NCBI GenBank assembly: GCA_029987395.1
Contig: DALTVX010000125.1
Span: forward strand, 1 to 15,739
Reading direction: 5' to 3'
Length of the DNA: 15,739 bases
Source of the DNA: Methanocorpusculum sp.
GTDB lineage: Archaea; Halobacteriota; Methanomicrobia; Methanomicrobiales; Methanocorpusculaceae
Part shown: piece by piece, positions 14,631 through 15,739 of the stretch
How positions within the stretch are numbered: position 1 is the stretch's first letter
How the letters are laid out: every line of letters starts with the position of its first letter
Position numbers and translations under genes: made by a program
Notes under the pieces: model-generated
Database searches by the model: none
Told to the model about the DNA's origin: nothing
Seen by the model: only the letters and a program-made list of their open reading frames with translations

Positions 14631-15484
14631 AATATCATCACCAGCCAAAGGATCACAGCGTAGACACACACAACGATCGTCCAGATCGATTGGATAAGAA
14701 CGGTGTTATATGGCGTGAGCATGGGGGTCGTTGCGCAGATGAATGAGATGGAGATTATCACAAGGATCATGACAATGAGGAAAAGCCACCAAGGCATCAT
14801 TCCCAAAAACACTACGATGAAGACGGATATCAGCACAACGGTTTTCAACGAGAGAGCAATGTTCAAGAGAGCTCTCCATCCGCCAAAATGTTCTGTCCAG
14901 TAGCCAGAGACAAGTTCTTTTGCCTCGATCACGGAGAATGGACCGTAATGTGCCTTCGAGAGAATAATGAGATAAAGCGAGATTGCTGCAGGAAGAGCTA
15001 TGATGAGCAGCGGAACATGTGCAGATTCCCATGCAGAAATTCCTGAAAGAGAAAGTGTGCCTGTAAAGAGATAAACAACCGAAACGGTAACAAGAAGTGG
15101 AAGTTCTGCTGCCGCCGACATAACAGACCTTATTGCGCCAAATTTAGTATACGGAGATCCTGAGGACAGACCCGTTCCATGCTCCACGATCTTATGCAGC
15201 ATGTAAAATGCAAAGATCAGAAGCAGACTTCCGCCGATCCAGAGCACATATAATGCAGCGGTCCAGATCCCGATCGCGATCAAAACGATCCCGACATACA
15301 TGACCTGACTCGCCGTCTTTGGGATCCATGTCTGTTTGAACGCAAACTTTAGGGTATGTAATATCTCCTGCCAAATAGGAGGACCTGGACGGTTCTGAAT
15401 CCTGGCGATGACCTTTCGGTGGATCCCGTGCAGGAGAAGGCCAAAGAAGACCGCAAAGATCAGAATAAAAATAAATTCTATCAT
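14627..15484 (-). CDS. ehaJ: NuoH-like membrane subunit, EhaJ-like
   Basis: Membrane anchor that sits between the hydrogenase module and the ion-translocating subunits. The product is 285 residues with eight predicted spans (about 2-20, 61-80, 83-98, 126-146, 157-175, 207-229, 232-251, 264-284). Family hallmarks are RKVIARIQNRPGPP after the first span and FSVIEAKELVSGY (residues 183-195), with the acidic residues that in NuoH/MbhM line the quinone-like cavity and proton path. The ATG at 15484 lies two bases after the preceding stop; a longer reading from 15637 covers that upstream gene and was rejected. It ends in an ATGA overlap with the next gene. Confidence 0.88.
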   Translation of the reverse strand: MIEFIFILIFAVFFGLLLHGIHRKVIARIQNRPGPPIWQEILHTLKFAFKQTWIPKTASQVMYVGIVLIAIGIWTAALYVLWIGGSLLLIFAFYMLHKIVEHGTGLSSGSPYTKFGAIRSVMSAAAELPLLVTVSVVYLFTGTLSLSGISAWESAHVPLLIIALPAAISLYLIILSKAHYGPFSVIEAKELVSGYWTEHFGGWRALLNIALSLKTVVLISVFIVVFLGMMPWWLFLIVMILVIISISFICATTPMLTPYNTVLIQSIWTIVVCVYAVILWLVMIL

Positions 15485-15486
15485 CT

Positions 15487-15678
15487 CTAGTACCCCACGA
15501 ACGGAATGTCTCCGTCTTTTGAACCTGCACTGGAGGCAAGTACCACACATACTAAAAATCCGGGAACTGAAATTATAAGAAGAAGGATCCAGTATGGATT
15601 TCCATCGACAAGCACGGCTGAGATGATACCAACACATGCAAAGAGAACTGCAAGTAAGATGTATGTTATTTTTTTCAT
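15487..15678 (-). CDS. ehaI: Small membrane protein, EhaI-like
   Basis: The 63-residue product has two hydrophobic spans (about 4-24 and 29-50) joined by VDGNPYW, and a polar tail SAGSKDGDIPFVGY. The ATG at 15678 is two bases after the stop of the preceding reading frame. A GTG at 15684, overlapping that stop as GTGA, would give 65 residues, so the start is uncertain by two codons. In eha operons a small membrane protein (EhaI) lies immediately before the NuoH-like EhaJ; the name is given on that basis. No motif identifies it alone. Confidence 0.6.
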   Translation of the reverse strand: MKKITYILLAVLFACVGIISAVLVDGNPYWILLLIISVPGFLVCVVLASSAGSKDGDIPFVGY

Positions 15679-15680
15679 AA

Positions 15681-15739
15681 TCACACCGTCATGAGGATCT
15701 CCACGACCCGCAAAAAGAGCAGGAGAGAACTTACGTGGA
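15681..15739 (-). CDS. C-terminal end of an upstream membrane protein (partial)
   Basis: The reading frame entering from the right edge ends in TGA at 15683-15681 and gives HVSSLLLFLRVVEILMTV, a hydrophobic tail fitting a membrane subunit. One of the other two frames stops at once and the third is the open frame of the next gene with polar content. By eha gene order it could be the NuoL/M-like EhaH, but 19 codons cannot prove this. Confidence 0.45.
   Translation of the reverse strand, partial: HVSSLLLFLRVVEILMTV

Noticed and set aside
15485..15637. Long N-terminal extension of the NuoH-like subunit
   Set aside because: The added residues overlap a better reading frame for a small membrane protein and are cysteine- and arginine-rich rather than membrane-like; the ATG at 15484 places the first span and the ARxQxRxGP motif at the usual positions.
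9399..15739. Ech or Mbh hydrogenase operon
   Set aside because: The catalytic subunits alone cannot exclude it, but the order small membrane gene, NuoH-like, small membrane gene, EhaM-like, small subunit, large subunit, polyferredoxin fits eha better than the six-gene ech or the Mrp-containing mbh order.
1..15739. Transposons, integrases, tRNA or rRNA genes
   Set aside because: No transposase or integrase motifs, terminal inverted repeats or tRNA cloverleaf patterns were seen; the window looks like stable core genome.

Overview
The window reads as chromosome of a hydrogenotrophic methanogenic archaeon, most likely of the Methanomicrobiales (a Methanocorpusculum-like genome would fit; this placement is an inference). 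Pointers are O-phosphoseryl-tRNA synthetase, the wyosine enzyme Taw1, formylmethanofuran dehydrogenase subunits and an Eha-type energy-converting [NiFe] hydrogenase operon. Coding density is high, and many start and stop codons overlap as ATGA.

Left part (1-4095, minus strand): the N-terminal half of methionyl-tRNA synthetase runs off the left edge. A 345-base gene-free stretch (807-1151) follows. It holds a poly-T terminator, an array of small GC-rich hairpins built on repeated modules, and a probable leaderless promoter for metG. Next is a three-gene unit transcribed leftward in the order mobB, taw1, sepS (molybdopterin cofactor maturation, tRNA-Phe wybutosine pathway, tRNA-Cys charging).

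Middle part (4096-9381): on the plus strand, divergent from mobB, is one 574-residue ORF that fuses formylmethanofuran dehydrogenase subunits D and B (the Mo/W-pterin catalytic subunit, with Cys rather than selenocysteine at the metal-ligand position). A LOG-like Rossmann protein lies on the minus strand. It is divergent from a complete molybdate/tungstate ABC transporter, modA-modB-modC.

Right part (9399-15739, minus strand): one very tightly packed operon enters from the right edge. It carries the end of an unidentified membrane protein, a small membrane protein (EhaI-like), the NuoH-like subunit (EhaJ), a small membrane protein (EhaL-like), a small soluble protein (EhaM-like), the hydrogenase small subunit (EhaN) and large subunit (EhaO), and a ferredoxin with four [4Fe-4S] motifs (EhaP-like). 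It then runs without a gap into fwdA and fwdC. A poly-T terminator closes it.

Together the genes form a CO2-activation island. The Eha hydrogenase uses the ion gradient to push H2 electrons to low-potential ferredoxin. Formylmethanofuran dehydrogenase uses such electrons to fix CO2 as formylmethanofuran. ModABC and MobB supply and mature its Mo/W cofactor. The most notable points are the placement of fwdA and fwdC at the end of the hydrogenase operon, directly after the ferredoxin gene, and the D-B subunit fusion encoded separately next to mobB.
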